Positions 8,667 through 16,111 of a DNA stretch of 64,000 nt are shown piece after piece (the first letter of the stretch is position 1; the number at the start of each line of letters is the position of its first letter). Position numbers and translations under genes: made by a program. The notes below the pieces were generated by a model. That model did not search any database. It saw only the letters and a list, made by a program, of their open reading frames with translations, and was not told where the DNA came from. Source of the DNA: Glaciecola sp047250385 (GTDB lineage: Bacteria > Pseudomonadota > Gammaproteobacteria > Enterobacterales > Alteromonadaceae); contig NZ_JBLBVM010000040.1 in the NCBI RefSeq assembly GCF_047250385.1, positions 32,722 through 96,721 of the forward strand, written 5' to 3'.

Positions 8667-8753
8667 AAGTGTTAACGACAATAATTGTTGTTTAACTCAT
8701 TCAGTAGTTTGAGTATCGTCCACAATAGGGCTTAGCTGTCATATCTTATTTAT

Positions 8754-9047
8754 CTATGCACAAAAACACTTATATAAAGTCTTAACCACTGCCTTGACCC
8801 TGTCATCCTCGACCGAATAATAAATGCATTGAGCTTCACGCCGAGTGGAAACAAGTTGATGCTTGCGCAAACTTGCTAAATGTTGCGACAAAGCTGATTG
8901 GCCCAACGGAACAAGCAAGTTCAACTCCGATACGCTGCTCTCTTTATCTATTAAGCTGCAAAGGATCATCAAACGGTTTTTATTCGCTAGCGCCTTCAAA
9001 AATGTCTCTGCTTCGGTCGCATTCGCAACTAATTGATGTAGATCCAC
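8754..9047 (-). CDS. ArsR-family repressor, BigR/YgaV/SqrR-like (probable persulfide sensor)
   Basis: A 97-residue winged-helix repressor with the ArsR layout: LKALANKNRLMILCSL (helix before the sensor), VSELNLLVPLGQSALSQHLASLRKHQLV (recognition helix and wing). Cys30 lies in the MILCSL helix and Cys94/Cys96 in the C-terminal helix. This is the spacing of the two redox cysteines in BigR/SqrR, which form a di- or polysulfide bridge and release DNA. The metal-binding CxCxxC box of true ArsR/SmtB is absent. It is divergent from a rhodanese and an OsmC-like gene, and a palindrome sits in the shared promoter region, supporting repression of those genes and of itself. Confidence 0.8.
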   Translation of the reverse strand: MDLHQLVANATEAETFLKALANKNRLMILCSLIDKESSVSELNLLVPLGQSALSQHLASLRKHQLVSTRREAQCIYYSVEDDRVKAVVKTLYKCFCA

Positions 9048-9102
9048 GTTTGTTTCTCCAAAGCTGTATAATAGTGACTATTGTTGACACATTGTAACTT
9101 AT

Positions 9103-9136
9103 ATATTAGATTTGTCTAATATTAGTAATTTCTAAT
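9103..9136. promoter_or_regulatory. Probable operator of the BigR-like repressor
   Basis: ATATTAGA (9103-9110) and TCTAATAT (9115-9122) are a perfect 8-bp inverted repeat with a 4-base spacer. A second weaker copy, ATTAG (9121-9125) and CTAAT (9132-9136), overlaps its end. AT-rich palindromes of this kind are used by BigR/SqrR-type repressors. It lies 56 bases from the repressor start and about 110 from the rhodanese start, suited to controlling both promoters. Confidence 0.65.
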
Positions 9137-9246
9137 GTATGTTTGAAATGGCTAGAGTCATAGACTATGTTTCTAGCATAGAACTTATCTTCAAGTGCTG
9201 TTTTTACACCACTTAACTTACATCTACAGTTTTAGAGGTATATCAA

Positions 9247-9594
9247 ATGTTAAAAACGATCCCAGAGTTACTGCAAGAAGCTGGCAAGAATGTACGCCGC
9301 ATTAGTGCTGAATCAGCACAACGTGAACTAGATGAAAACAAAGGTTTAATGATTGATGTGCGAGAGCCTGCCGAACACCAAGCTAAAGGCGCACCAGGAG
9401 CAATTAATATTCCCCGTGGCCTGTTAGAAATGAAGCTAATGGAAATTGAGAAAGATCCGGCACGACCTATTTATTTACACTGCGCAACCTCAGCCCGCGC
9501 AACTCTATCGGCAGAACAACTTGTAAGATTGGGCTACACCAATGTGAGTGTAATCACTTGCGATGTAGATACAATTAAGAAAGTAACAAGTTAG
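9247..9594 (+). CDS. Single-domain rhodanese (sulfurtransferase)
   Basis: Rhodaneses move sulfane sulfur from thiosulfate or persulfides to an acceptor. This 115-residue protein is one rhodanese domain: MIDVREPAEHQAKGAPGAINIP is the standard N-terminal half, and the active-site loop is CATSAR (about residues 79-84) with the persulfide-forming cysteine in IYLHC. No membrane segment or signal peptide is visible, so it is probably cytoplasmic. It leads a two-gene unit with the OsmC-like protein, divergent from the BigR-like repressor, echoing the E. coli YgaV-YgaP pair. The start has AGAGG upstream. Confidence 0.88.
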   Translation: MLKTIPELLQEAGKNVRRISAESAQRELDENKGLMIDVREPAEHQAKGAPGAINIPRGLLEMKLMEIEKDPARPIYLHCATSARATLSAEQLVRLGYTNVSVITCDVDTIKKVTS

Positions 9595-9640
9595 TTTTAC
9601 GAAGCCATAATCTTTTATTTCCCCTTAGGAGAAAAACCGA

Positions 9641-10072
9641 ATGCAATCACTACCTCATCAATACAATGTTAGTGCAGTTGGTAAGTCAGACAACAGCCTT
9701 GTAGTGAGTATCAATAATCTCGATGACCTAACTGTAGCTCCTCCAGCACAATTTGGCGGGCCTGGTGACCAGTGGTCGCCAGAAGATTTGTTCATGTCTT
9801 CAATTTCAAGTTGTTTTATTTTGTCTTTTAGAGCAATTGCTAGAGCCTCGAAATTAGAATGGACTTCAATTGAATGTCATTCAGAAGGGACACTAGATCG
9901 GGTTGAAGGTAAAACCAAATTTACTAAAGTTGTCACAACAGCAAAACTAGTGATAGCAGAGCATGAAGATGCTGAAAACGCTGAAAGCCTTTTACACAAA
10001 GCCGACAAAAGCTGTTTAGTAGCGAATTCATTGTCAACTGAGATGATTTTAGAATGCGTAGTCTCTAAGTAA
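9641..10072 (+). CDS. OsmC/Ohr-family peroxiredoxin-like protein
   Basis: OsmC-family proteins reduce organic hydroperoxides or persulfides with a cysteine pair. In this 143-residue protein the two expected cysteines are in SISSCFILSFRAIA (about Cys60) and KSCLVANSL (about Cys126); the first helix signature GDQWSPEDLFMSS also fits. It follows the rhodanese by 46 bases with a good TTAGGAG site. The partnership with rhodanese and a BigR-like repressor suggests clearance of persulfides or peroxides made during sulfide stress rather than general osmotic response; that part is inference. Confidence 0.85.
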   Translation: MQSLPHQYNVSAVGKSDNSLVVSINNLDDLTVAPPAQFGGPGDQWSPEDLFMSSISSCFILSFRAIARASKLEWTSIECHSEGTLDRVEGKTKFTKVVTTAKLVIAEHEDAENAESLLHKADKSCLVANSLSTEMILECVVSK

Positions 10073-10156
10073 TAAAGCTTACTTTTTTATGGAATTATGT
10101 TCTACTTATAGGATTGCGTTAAAACGCTAAAATTCTATAAAAATAAAGGACTTAGA

Positions 10157-10939
10157 ATGCCAGTAAAATTATTACTTATAGTGACAATGGCACTCATACT
10201 AGTAAGTTGTGGATCTGACAGCAGTAAAAAAGCGGTTCCAATTGAGATAGAAAAAGGAACACCGCTTCAGATCCCTGACAATAGTGACGCTGATAATTAT
10301 CAAATTATTATTTACGGTAATAGCCATAGTTCACAACTGGGTAGTTTGCTTGAAATTCTCATTACAAGTCAATTGCCGAATGTCAGCGTGGAAACAAAAA
10401 CAGTAAGCGGTACGTTTTTGGATGTCATCGTTGAGCGCGCGGGTAATGTAGAAAAGCTGCAAGAGAAAAGCTGGAGTCACGCCATTTTTCAAGGGCAAAA
10501 GTATTCGCAATCAGGCAAAGTGGATTATCCAACCGATGCGGCGCAGAGGATAATAAAGGCGGCGAAGACCTTAGATATCACGCCTATTTTATTTCCAGAG
10601 CACCCTCAACGTGGAGATGCTTATGAAGGTAGACGTGTGTATGAGCTTCATTTAGCGATTAGTGCAAAGGAGCCAAGCTGTGTTGCTCCTATTGGATTAA
10701 TTTGGGACAGGTTGTTGGCTATTATGCCGGATGCGCCCTTGTATCAAATTGATGGCAACCATGCGTCTTATGCGGGTAATGTGCTTACGGCTATGGCCTT
10801 TTATGAAATTATTACAGAAGAATTGGCAGATATGATGCCTTACAACGCACAATTAAATTTGAGTGAGAGTGATCAAGCACTCTATGCACAAATTGTAACG
10901 GAAGTGATGCAGCAGTATAAAGCGTGCCCTGAGAGTTAG
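10157..10939 (+). CDS. SGNH-hydrolase-like lipoprotein
   Basis: A 260-residue predicted lipoprotein: the signal ends in LVSC with the lipidated cysteine at residue 18, followed by Gly, which favours the outer membrane. The mature part begins with a strand and IIYGNSHSSQLG, where Ser56 fits the nucleophile of an SGNH/GDSL hydrolase, and has DGNHASYAG near 199-207, where Asp199 and His202 match the catalytic dyad of block V. IFQGQ near 115 could be the Asn/Gly block. The substrate is unknown; carbohydrate esters are common for the fold. It precedes the DevBCA-like exporter with a hairpin between. Confidence 0.6.
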   Translation: MPVKLLLIVTMALILVSCGSDSSKKAVPIEIEKGTPLQIPDNSDADNYQIIIYGNSHSSQLGSLLEILITSQLPNVSVETKTVSGTFLDVIVERAGNVEKLQEKSWSHAIFQGQKYSQSGKVDYPTDAAQRIIKAAKTLDITPILFPEHPQRGDAYEGRRVYELHLAISAKEPSCVAPIGLIWDRLLAIMPDAPLYQIDGNHASYAGNVLTAMAFYEIITEELADMMPYNAQLNLSESDQALYAQIVTEVMQQYKACPES

Positions 10940-10956
10940 AACGCAGAGTTTCAGAA

Positions 10957-10992
10957 AGCCCTTTTTTCGCAACGCGAAACTGCAAAGGGGCT
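10957..10992 (+). terminator. Hairpin between the SGNH lipoprotein and exporter genes
   Basis: TTTCGC-AAC-GCGAAA (10965-10979) is a perfect 6-bp hairpin flanked by AGCCC (10957) and GGGGCT (to 10992), which can extend it. It lies 18 bases after the lipoprotein stop. There is no clear T run, so it may attenuate rather than end transcription. Confidence 0.35.
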
Positions 10993-11077
10993 CGATAATT
11001 AGCTAAATAGACGTCTCAAAATAGGGTTGAAGTATAGTTGCGTTAAGTCTTCTTTCGAAGCATTCAGAGAGCATCAC

Positions 11078-12328
11078 ATGATACAAGATAAAGATAATAA
11101 ACACCAAGCAGCAAATGATCTAAACGTAGAGGACGAGAAGCTACCTTTGCTTGATAATGGCGTGAATAATACGCGCCTTAAACAAAGCAAATTTAAACTA
11201 AATCGCAAGTTTCTGCTAATACCCGTAGTGATTGGTATTTTCGCTACTGGTGGCTTTGTCGGGCTTTATTTTCAACCACCCGGTTTACAATTCTTTATGA
11301 AAGTTACAGGCTTAACACCTGGCGGCGGCACCAGCCATCCCATCGCAGTCTCTCAGCAACAGGAAGCGATACCGGAATCAGATTCTAGCATTAACACTGT
11401 TAAGGCTTTGGGTACCTTGTTACCACTTAAGGATGTTTCCATTCTTGCGCCACCTTACGGCGCAAATGATGCTCGAATAGCACAATTGAACGTGCAAGAA
11501 GGTGATCATGTTAAACGTAGCGAAGTTATTGCGGTAATGGATAATGATAGTAAATTGCAAGCGGAGCTAGAAAACTCACAAGCGGATGTTCAAGTCGCAC
11601 AAGCTCAATTAGAGCAAATCAAAGCATCGATCACCAATGCTCGACTCAAAGCAATGGCAGAGGTTGAAAGTGTTGAAGCAAATTATCATCAAGCTAAAAA
11701 TGACCTTGTTCGAGGAAAAGAGCTAAAGAAAAGTGGTGTTATCACGCAATCTGAACTGGACAGGTTAATTGCTATTGAAGAATCTACTTCACGCAGTTTA
11801 GACAGCGCAAAGGCAAATTTAGCAAATTATCAATACAGCGATATTAACTCTCAAGCAGACGTTAAACTCGCCAGTAGTAACTTATTAGCAGCAAAGGCAA
11901 AACTAAATGCCAAGCAGCAAGATTTAGCGAGCGCGACGCTGAGAGCGCCAAGTGATGGCGTTATTATTGCGGTTCACGCAAGAGTGGGTGAGCGCCCAAG
12001 TGGCAATGGTATTGTGACCTTTGGTGATACCAGCCAAATGCAAGCCAAACTAGAGGTATATCAATCGGATGTGCAATATTTGCAATTGGGTGCGCCGGTT
12101 TCTATGCGATCAAATGCTTTGGGTGATGTTGTGCTTAGCGGAAAAATAATCCGCATTGGTTTAGAGGTAAGAAAACAACAGTTAATTGCTACTTCTCCTG
12201 CAGCAAATACAGATGCTCGCATAGTGATTGTTAATGTGGCACTCGATCAAGAATCTACAAAACAAGCTGCAAGTCTTAATGGTCTTGAAGTAACCGCTAC
12301 AATTCAAGGTTTGCGAACTAGTGGCTAA
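11078..12328 (+). CDS. DevB-like periplasmic adaptor (HlyD family) of an ABC exporter
   Basis: Membrane-fusion protein bridging an inner-membrane ABC exporter to an outer-membrane channel. From the ATG at 11078 (after an AGAGAG site) it is 416 residues; a TTG at 11027 would add 17. A single membrane helix (FLLIPVVIGIFATGGFVGLYF) follows a charged cytoplasmic start. Then come the lipoyl/biotinyl half (SILAPPYGANDARIAQLNVQEGDHVKRSEVIAVMD), a long alpha-helical hairpin (about 165-285) and the second half-motif ATLRAPSDGVIIAVHARVGE. Next are DevC- and DevA-like genes, so this is the DevB position. It overlaps devC by 8 bases. No TolC gene is nearby. Exported substrate unknown. Confidence 0.85.
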   Translation: MIQDKDNKHQAANDLNVEDEKLPLLDNGVNNTRLKQSKFKLNRKFLLIPVVIGIFATGGFVGLYFQPPGLQFFMKVTGLTPGGGTSHPIAVSQQQEAIPESDSSINTVKALGTLLPLKDVSILAPPYGANDARIAQLNVQEGDHVKRSEVIAVMDNDSKLQAELENSQADVQVAQAQLEQIKASITNARLKAMAEVESVEANYHQAKNDLVRGKELKKSGVITQSELDRLIAIEESTSRSLDSAKANLANYQYSDINSQADVKLASSNLLAAKAKLNAKQQDLASATLRAPSDGVIIAVHARVGERPSGNGIVTFGDTSQMQAKLEVYQSDVQYLQLGAPVSMRSNALGDVVLSGKIIRIGLEVRKQQLIATSPAANTDARIVIVNVALDQESTKQAASLNGLEVTATIQGLRTSG

Positions 12329-13505
12329 GTTACTAAGCAAAATCTTAGGGCGAATTCCAATTGGCTGGTTGCAGTTGAGTCACAATAGAACCCGAATGTT
12401 AGCTGCCATTTTTGGTGTGGCATTCGCAAATGTTCTCGTCTTCGTACAGTTAGGCATTATTGGCGCATTCGATACGAGTATCAGAATGACCTATCAACCA
12501 TTCAAGGCAGATATCATAATTTCTGCGAGTGACGCAAATACGCTTTCCGACGGCTCGTCCATTTCTCGTCGTTATATGTATCAAAGTTTATCGAATGAGA
12601 ATATCGAATCGGCGACTGCGGTGTATGTCGGGTTGCTTAGTTGGAATTTACCCAATGGCAATGCGGCCAGTATGCAAGTTTATGGCATCCCACCGGAATC
12701 CATGCCTTTTATAGAGCCAAGTTTACGCGATACTATGGGGCAGATTACATTGCAAAATACGATGTTGCTCGATAGTAAAACGAGAGGATTGGACAAGAAA
12801 ACCCTGAATGAGATAGTAAGCAGTACGCAGCGCATCGAACTTAATAATATTGGATTGAGCTTAGCTAGCACGGTAGTTATCGGGAGCGGTTTTGGTGCTG
12901 ACGGTAATATCTTTGTATCAGACCAAACATTTCTAAGATTATTTCCAAAGCAGCAAGGTGGAACGCCTTCACATATTTTACTGAATGTGAAAACGAAGCT
13001 TAAGACGGCAGACGCAATTGATAGTGTTGTTAGCCAGTTACGAGCAAACTTAGAAGCCGATGATATTCAGATTCACTCCTTAGAAGATCGCATTAAGGAT
13101 GATGTAAACTACCAAATGACCAAGCGCCCTGTAGGCGTCATTTTCGGCTTTGGTGTGTTTATCGGTGTGTTAGTTGGTGTAGTTATTGTGTATCAAGTTT
13201 TATCTACTGACGTTGCTGACCATTTGAAAGAATACGCGACATTCAAATCAATGGGCTACAAGAACAGATTCTTCTACAGCGTAATTACAGAACAAGCTGT
13301 TTTATTAGGAAGTATCGGTTTTATTCCAGGCTTTTTGTTTGCGATGCTTATTTATAAACTGATGACCATCGCGACTGGCTTACCTGTGGGCATGGATTGG
13401 TCACGCATGGGAATCGTGTTATTTGGCACAATTATCGCCTGCATGATTTCCGGTTTTATTGCAACTCGTCGGCTGAAGGCAGCAGACCCCGCGGAGTTGT
13501 TCTAA
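12321..13505 (+). CDS. DevC-like ABC exporter permease (MacB/FtsX type)
   Basis: A 394-residue permease with the FtsX/MacB fold: one N-terminal membrane helix (about 26-48), a periplasmic domain of roughly 200 residues and three C-terminal helices (about 270-295, 320-345, 360-385). RMLAAIFGVAFANVLVFVQLG and the closing TRRLKAADPAELF are typical of the DevC family, first known from cyanobacterial glycolipid export. It starts at a GTG that overlaps the end of the devB-like gene and is followed one base later by the ATPase gene, so the three proteins are surely made together. Confidence 0.85.
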   Translation: MAKLLSKILGRIPIGWLQLSHNRTRMLAAIFGVAFANVLVFVQLGIIGAFDTSIRMTYQPFKADIIISASDANTLSDGSSISRRYMYQSLSNENIESATAVYVGLLSWNLPNGNAASMQVYGIPPESMPFIEPSLRDTMGQITLQNTMLLDSKTRGLDKKTLNEIVSSTQRIELNNIGLSLASTVVIGSGFGADGNIFVSDQTFLRLFPKQQGGTPSHILLNVKTKLKTADAIDSVVSQLRANLEADDIQIHSLEDRIKDDVNYQMTKRPVGVIFGFGVFIGVLVGVVIVYQVLSTDVADHLKEYATFKSMGYKNRFFYSVITEQAVLLGSIGFIPGFLFAMLIYKLMTIATGLPVGMDWSRMGIVLFGTIIACMISGFIATRRLKAADPAELF

Positions 13506-13506
13506 T

Positions 13507-14202
13507 ATGAATTCGATTTCTCCTTCTATCTCAGTTAAAAAACTAGACTATTGGTTTGGTGAAGGCGAAGCCAAAAAACAGGCTTTGTTCGATATCAACC
13601 TCGATATTCAGCCGGGTGACCTGACTATTTTGATGGGCCCTTCAGGCTCTGGAAAAACAACCTTGCTAACCCTCATGGCTTGTTTACGTACCTTACAAAC
13701 AGGGAGTGTAAATCTATTAGGCCAAGAATTGTTTGGGATAGATGAAGAGCATCAGATCAGTATTCGTAGAAAGTTAGGCTTTATCTTTCAAGCTCACAAT
13801 CTGCACGAAAGCTTAACAGCCCTCGAGAACGTGCTAATGGGTTTACAAGTTCATGGAGCCGGCAATAGAGAGAAACAACGCAAAGCTGCAATTCATGCCC
13901 TTAGCTCACTAGGTCTAGAGGAGCGTGTGGATTACCTAATTAATAATCTTTCAGGTGGTCAAAAGCAGCGAGTCGCAATTGCTAGGGCAATGGTTGCTAA
14001 TCCACAGGTGATCTTCGCAGATGAACCAACTGCAGCCCTTGATAAAGAATCTGGAAGACAAGTGGTTGAAATTCTCAAAACCTTAGGCGAACACCGAAAT
14101 ACCACAACGCTGATGGTGACCCATGATAATCGCATTTTAGATTTTGCGGATAGAATTATTACGATGGAAGACGGTAGGATAGTTAGTGATGAATATGCAT
14201 AA
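13507..14202 (+). CDS. DevA-like ABC exporter ATP-binding protein
   Basis: A 231-residue ATPase of the MacB/LolD/DevA class. Walker A is GPSGSGKTT (about 44-52), the Q-loop FIFQAHNLHESLT, the signature LSGGQKQR (about 153-160) and Walker B VIFADEPTAALD. The FQAHNLHxSLTAxENVxM stretch is characteristic of DevA-family proteins. It completes the DevB-DevC-DevA-like export unit. The unit follows an SGNH lipoprotein gene, which might modify or receive the exported compound (inference only). Confidence 0.9.
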   Translation: MNSISPSISVKKLDYWFGEGEAKKQALFDINLDIQPGDLTILMGPSGSGKTTLLTLMACLRTLQTGSVNLLGQELFGIDEEHQISIRRKLGFIFQAHNLHESLTALENVLMGLQVHGAGNREKQRKAAIHALSSLGLEERVDYLINNLSGGQKQRVAIARAMVANPQVIFADEPTAALDKESGRQVVEILKTLGEHRNTTTLMVTHDNRILDFADRIITMEDGRIVSDEYA

Positions 14203-14226
14203 CTGCAGGGTTGCTAAGGAAATTGA

Positions 14227-14262
14227 TTGGGCAGCCTAAAGCAACTTTAGACCACCCATTTT
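14227..14262 (+). terminator. Possible terminator after the DevA-like gene
   Basis: CTAAAG-CAA-CTTTAG inside TGGG/CCCA gives an imperfect hairpin followed by TTTTGC, 25 bases after the stop. The stem has internal mismatches, so confidence is low. Confidence 0.35.
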
Positions 14263-14454
14263 GCTCAATTATTCAAGTATATACGCAGTCAAGCGTGCAG
14301 AATCTACTAAAGTCTTAGCTTTTTCGTGGCTTTTGAGCACAGCAACTGTCGTTTTTCCGATAATTACAATGTAACCTAAGTTCGGTCCCACGCGCATTTT
14401 AAAATTGTGGCAACCCTAATTCACAGGCTATCAAATTAGCTATGAGGAGAACTT

Positions 14455-15441
14455 ATGTTCAAAGGTATTCTGATCAACAAAACTGACGATAAGTATTCAG
14501 TCGCTTTGCAAGACATTAATGAAGACGTATTGCCTGAAGGTGATGTGGATATTGATGTCATGTTTAGTACTCTAAATTATAAAGATGGGCTTGCCATTAC
14601 AGGGAAAAGTCCTGTTGTGCGTCGTTTCCCAATGGTTCCCGGTATCGATTTGGTCGGTACGGTTAGTCAGTCGAGTGCAGCGAAATTTTCAGTCGGTGAT
14701 GTCGTTTTGCTCAATGGTTTTGGTGTTGGGGAAACACACTGTGGTGGCTTAGCTCAAAAAGCTCGCTTGAAAAGTGAATGGCTGATCAATCTTCCTAAAG
14801 GTATGAGCCCACAAAATGCGATGGCAATTGGCACTGCTGGATATACTGCGATGCTTTGCGTTATTGCTCTTGAGAAAGCGGGTGTTAAACCTGAATCGGG
14901 TGAAGTACTTGTCACGGGTGCCAATGGTGGTGTAGGAAGTTTTGCCATTAGCATCTTATCGAAACTGGGTTATACAGTTGTCGCTTCGACGGGTCGTTTA
15001 AATGAGAGTGATTATTTAAGTAAACTGGGTGCGAGTGAGGTAATTGATCGCAAGACCTTGTCAGAACCAGGTAAACCGATGGTGCGAGAGCGCTGGGCTG
15101 GAGCCGTTGATTCTGTTGGCAGTCATACCTTGGCAAATATCTGCGCAAGTACGAAGTACGGCGGTACCGTTGCGGCTTGTGGTCTTGCACAGGGCATGGA
15201 CTTTCCGGGTAGTGTTGCGCCTTTTATACTGCGCGGAGTGACTCTGAAGGGCATAGACAGCGTTATGCGCCCACTTGAGGACAGAGTTGAGGCATGGGAG
15301 CGCTTAGCCGCTATTCTTACACCAGAAGACTTTGCCGACATTTCCACGTATATTGGCCTTGAAGATGTAATTGAGACTGCAGGCAAGTTGCTTAACGGCA
15401 GTGTAAGAGGCCGAGTCGTTGTTGATGTAAATAAAAGTTAA
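14455..15441 (+). CDS. acuI: Acrylyl-CoA reductase (AcuI/YhdH family, NADPH)
   Basis: Zinc-free medium-chain dehydrogenase of the YhdH/AcuI group, which reduces toxic acrylyl-CoA to propionyl-CoA, a step in DMSP or acrylate breakdown. The 328-residue protein shows STLNYKDGLAITGKSPVVRRFPMVPGIDLVGTV (of which NYKDGLAITGK is diagnostic), the NADPH-binding turn VTGANGGVGSFA near 152-163, and ERWAGAVDSVG before the last Rossmann strands. No DMSP lyase or CoA-transferase gene is next to it, so it may serve general acrylyl-CoA detoxification. GAGGAG lies ahead of the ATG. The J-domain gene follows by 12 bases. Confidence 0.88.
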   Translation: MFKGILINKTDDKYSVALQDINEDVLPEGDVDIDVMFSTLNYKDGLAITGKSPVVRRFPMVPGIDLVGTVSQSSAAKFSVGDVVLLNGFGVGETHCGGLAQKARLKSEWLINLPKGMSPQNAMAIGTAGYTAMLCVIALEKAGVKPESGEVLVTGANGGVGSFAISILSKLGYTVVASTGRLNESDYLSKLGASEVIDRKTLSEPGKPMVRERWAGAVDSVGSHTLANICASTKYGGTVAACGLAQGMDFPGSVAPFILRGVTLKGIDSVMRPLEDRVEAWERLAAILTPEDFADISTYIGLEDVIETAGKLLNGSVRGRVVVDVNKS

Positions 15442-15453
15442 GTTAGGGTTTAG

Positions 15454-16095
15454 ATGAGCAATCGTCAAAGCAACTACGATGGTATTCAGGCTTTGTTGCA
15501 GGAAGTTCTGAGTTCATTTCAATCTCGATTCGTTGAAGGGATCAGCGAATTCGAGATTATTACACTACTCAAGCAGCCTCCTTACTCACTGTTTGATGAA
15601 GATGCACTGCGTGACTCTCTCATGCTCTTCCAAACTCATTTCGTTTTGTTCCACAGTTTATATCGTTTACGCAATGAGTGGCGGGAGCAGAAAGTAGGTG
15701 AGTTAGATATTGCTGCGACTCAAATCAAGTTACTCCCGAGTGTCAGTTTTGATGCAGCATTACAAACCTCCGATACATTGGCAGACTACTACCTTGATTG
15801 GAACAATATGACGAGCACCGACCAAGCTGGTGTTGATCAATTGTTAGGTAGCTTTTGGCAAAAAATGGCGGGAATAGATGTTAATCATCAGCTCTCAGGC
15901 GAAGCTTTGAATGAAGCGTTGTCGAATATGCAACTTGAGACGCTTGAGGGCTTAACTTTGCCACAGCTCAAACAACATTATCGGAAGCTTCAGCATGCCA
16001 ACCACCCTGACAAAGGAGGTAGCGTAGAAAGCTCACAACTTGTTCTGCAAGCCTACACAGCATTATATAAACACTTGTCGAGTCAAATAATTTAG
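15454..16095 (+). CDS. DnaJ-related protein with C-terminal J domain
   Basis: A 213-residue protein whose first 150 residues match the DNAJ-related N-terminal domain (FESQ-like opening, SLFDEDALRDSLMLFQTHFVLFHSLYRLR, where LFQTHFVLFHSLYRLR is typical). The end is a short J domain with the essential HPD triad in ANHPDKGGS (near residue 184). J proteins stimulate Hsp70 ATPase; this two-part form is common in marine gammaproteobacteria, and its client is unknown. The J domain is at the C-terminus, opposite to classical DnaJ. It is 12 bases after acuI and convergent with the lipase gene. Confidence 0.85.
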   Translation: MSNRQSNYDGIQALLQEVLSSFQSRFVEGISEFEIITLLKQPPYSLFDEDALRDSLMLFQTHFVLFHSLYRLRNEWREQKVGELDIAATQIKLLPSVSFDAALQTSDTLADYYLDWNNMTSTDQAGVDQLLGSFWQKMAGIDVNHQLSGEALNEALSNMQLETLEGLTLPQLKQHYRKLQHANHPDKGGSVESSQLVLQAYTALYKHLSSQII

Positions 16096-16111
16096 TTAGA
16101 AAAGCCTTTGC

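Noticed and set aside
8733..8750. CTGTCATATCTTATTTAT as a second Pho box
   Set aside because: It lies downstream of both flanking genes (after the porin terminator and beyond the repressor stop), so it has no promoter to control.
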